Source: Chlamydiota bacterium
GTDB taxonomy: Bacteria; Auribacterota; UBA3054; B51-G9
Length of the DNA stretch: 6,842 nucleotides
Direction of reading: 5' to 3'
NCBI GenBank assembly: GCA_003648225.1
Contig: QMOL01000160.1
Span: forward strand, 1 to 6,842
The notes beneath the pieces are model-generated. The model was given only the letters and a program-made list of their open reading frames with translations. It ran no database searches and was not told the origin of the DNA. The position numbers were made by a program, and so were the translations under genes. This document shows positions 5,714 through 6,842 of the stretch, piece by piece; the stretch's first letter is position 1; every line of letters begins with the position of its first letter.

Positions 5714-5752
5714 AAATTTATCCCGAGCGCGTTAGTGCCTCGGGATTAATTT
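5714..5752 (-). terminator. Strong hairpin at the end of the lectin-like gene, probable terminator
   Basis: ATCCCGAG (5720-5727) pairs perfectly with CTCGGGAT (5739-5746) around an 11-nt loop. After one T-T mismatch, five more A/T pairs extend the stem (5714-5718 with 5748-5752). In transcript direction AAATTTAAAATTTTAATT follows, rich in U but not a pure tract. The TAA stop codon at 5732-5734 lies inside the loop, so the stem includes the last codons. The near-symmetry could let it work in both directions and separates this gene from the PHP gene. Confidence 0.55.
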
Positions 5753-6842
5753 TCTCCGTGTTCTAACGCAAATCCAAAATCCAAAATTTAAAATCATAAA
5801 TAGTTCCGTCTCCGGTATTGTTGATTCATTGCTGAATGCATACCATCCCCATTGCCGGTTGTTTATATTTGTCGCACTTGTGGAGAAAGAAAATGTTCCG
5901 TCGTCCGGTGCGGTGTATCTGTATGTCAATCGCGAGCAGTTGTACTGTCCAAACTCGTTCTGGTCGATAAGAGAAATCGGAGCACCATCGCTGGTTGAAA
6001 AGTAGGAAGCCCGTTCTCCAACGCCTTCAAATCCATAACTGTAAAGGGTCAGAATATATTCTGCATCTGCCACAAGACCTGTAAGTGTCAGTGCGGCGGA
6101 ATCTGCACCGTTATAAAGAACGTTAGAAACAAGCCACAAACTTTGAGGGGTAAGATTTGGATTTGCTCCCCAAGCGAAAATATCATTATCTGAATAAGCG
6201 ATTCCGCTGTCGGTTTTCAGTTCCCAATTAGGACCTGACATATCTGCACCGGTACCAGTAAAAAGTTTTCCGTTAATGGATACATCATCATCGTTGCCAA
6301 GACAGATTGCATGAGTGTAGAGTTTAAAATTTGCGATTCCTGAATCAGCGTCACTTGTCCAGTTTGTATTTACGAAATCATTTCCCTGCGGAATAGTAAT
6401 TTTGAAATTATCAATAGCGGTTAACGCGTAAGAAGAAAACCCGATATAATTATTTAGGAATCCGTTAGTTTTTGTGTGGATAAAATTATTTATTCCTACC
6501 GGATAAGGTTTATTATTAATAAAAAGGGAGATTTGGGCATCGTTAGTCCCTGAAAAATCTAATTGCGAAACACATATTTTTATTTTTAACGTGTTGTTTG
6601 AATCCGAGGAAAGCTCAGCAAAATTATATCCCGCAGTCCATATCCCATCAATGTAAGTATTATAACTGCCATTCGGGTAGCACATAAAATTAAAGCCCGA
6701 AGCACCCCATGGCGGTGCTTCAGTGATGTTGTTTTTACCAATCCCTATTCCTGTCCAATCGGTATTATTTGTTGTTCTTGTAAGTTCAAATTCAACATTA
6801 AATTCCGATGATTCAAGAAAATTATGATCAGGGCCGAATGAC
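5732..6842 (-). CDS. Secreted beta-sandwich (LamG/lectin-like) protein with PEP-CTERM-like tail, 5' end outside the window
   Basis: The frame is open without a stop from the right edge (first full codon 6839-6841) to TAA at 5732, giving 369 visible residues. The ATG at 6683-6685 is internal: the 52 residues before it continue the same fold (NVEFELTRTT, TDWTGIGIGK), so the start is missing. Visible residues 1-150 resemble a concanavalin/laminin-G-like sandwich, ending in NNYIGFSSYALTAIDNFKI. Residues 160-340 form a second beta-rich domain (ALTLTGLVADAEYILTLYSY, LTYRYTAPDDGTFSFST). The end, IPETELFMILNFGFWICV then RTRRK, has the order of a PEP-CTERM sorting signal (Pro-Glu, short hydrophobic segment, basic cluster), but it is degenerate and its hydrophobic part is short. 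It is likely exported and surface-attached, perhaps binding polysaccharide. No enzyme motif is visible. Confidence 0.75.
   Translation of the reverse strand, partial: SFGPDHNFLESSEFNVEFELTRTTNNTDWTGIGIGKNNITEAPPWGASGFNFMCYPNGSYNTYIDGIWTAGYNFAELSSDSNNTLKIKICVSQLDFSGTNDAQISLFINNKPYPVGINNFIHTKTNGFLNNYIGFSSYALTAIDNFKITIPQGNDFVNTNWTSDADSGIANFKLYTHAICLGNDDDVSINGKLFTGTGADMSGPNWELKTDSGIAYSDNDIFAWGANPNLTPQSLWLVSNVLYNGADSAALTLTGLVADAEYILTLYSYGFEGVGERASYFSTSDGAPISLIDQNEFGQYNCSRLTYRYTAPDDGTFSFSTSATNINNRQWGWYAFSNESTIPETELFMILNFGFWICVRTRRKLIPRH
5771..5798. repeat. Heptamer array encoding the hydrophobic tail of the lectin-like protein
   Basis: Plus-strand units AATCCAA, AATCCAA, AATTTAA, AATCATA follow each other with period seven. 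On the coding strand (TTGGATT units) they translate to MILNFGFWI, the hydrophobic segment of the C-terminal tail. Three heptamers equal seven codons, so the array yields an apolar heptapeptide-like pattern. It may be a repeat co-opted as a membrane anchor, or a repeat that replaced the original end of the gene. Confidence 0.6.

Overview
The window is AT-rich and reads like a piece of a genome from the PVC superphylum, most plausibly Lentisphaerota, Kiritimatiellota or a related Planctomycetota lineage. This is an inference from gene content (a GH78-type rhamnosidase, a secreted CehA/McbA-type PHP metallohydrolase and a lectin-like protein with a degenerate PEP-CTERM-like tail), from the absence of clear Shine-Dalgarno sites, and from spacers full of short-period repeats. 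No rRNA, tRNA, CRISPR array or transposase gene is visible. All three genes lie on the minus strand. LAYOUT: 1-441 is non-coding and holds an octamer-based inverted repeat, a heptamer tandem array and a hairpin just past the rhamnosidase stop codon. 442-3018 encodes a cytoplasmic GH78-like alpha-L-rhamnosidase of 858 residues. 3019-3388 is a repeat-rich spacer holding a promoter candidate for the rhamnosidase and a mosaic of hairpins and heptamers. 3389-5617 encodes an exported PHP-domain protein of 742 residues. 5732-6842 is the 3' part of a gene for a secreted beta-sandwich protein; its frame is open to the window edge, so its start lies outside. The genes are not obviously one operon: a strong hairpin separates the third gene from the PHP gene, and 370 nt of repeats separate the PHP gene from the rhamnosidase. 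Their shared theme may be use of plant or algal polysaccharide, but nothing visible proves cooperation. The most striking signal is inside the rhamnosidase gene. Six copies of a small palindromic unit (8-bp perfect stem GGNCGYYG / CRRCGNCC, 4-nt loop, GGAGG foot) sit there as three closely spaced pairs, all translated in frame. The stems differ from one another only by compensatory base-pair changes. Two copies encode the same ten residues, EGRCPQRPNS, although four bases differ between them. The pair geometry resembles REP/REPIN elements, and the location inside a coding sequence resembles Rickettsia palindromic elements. I know of no description of this family, but I could not search.
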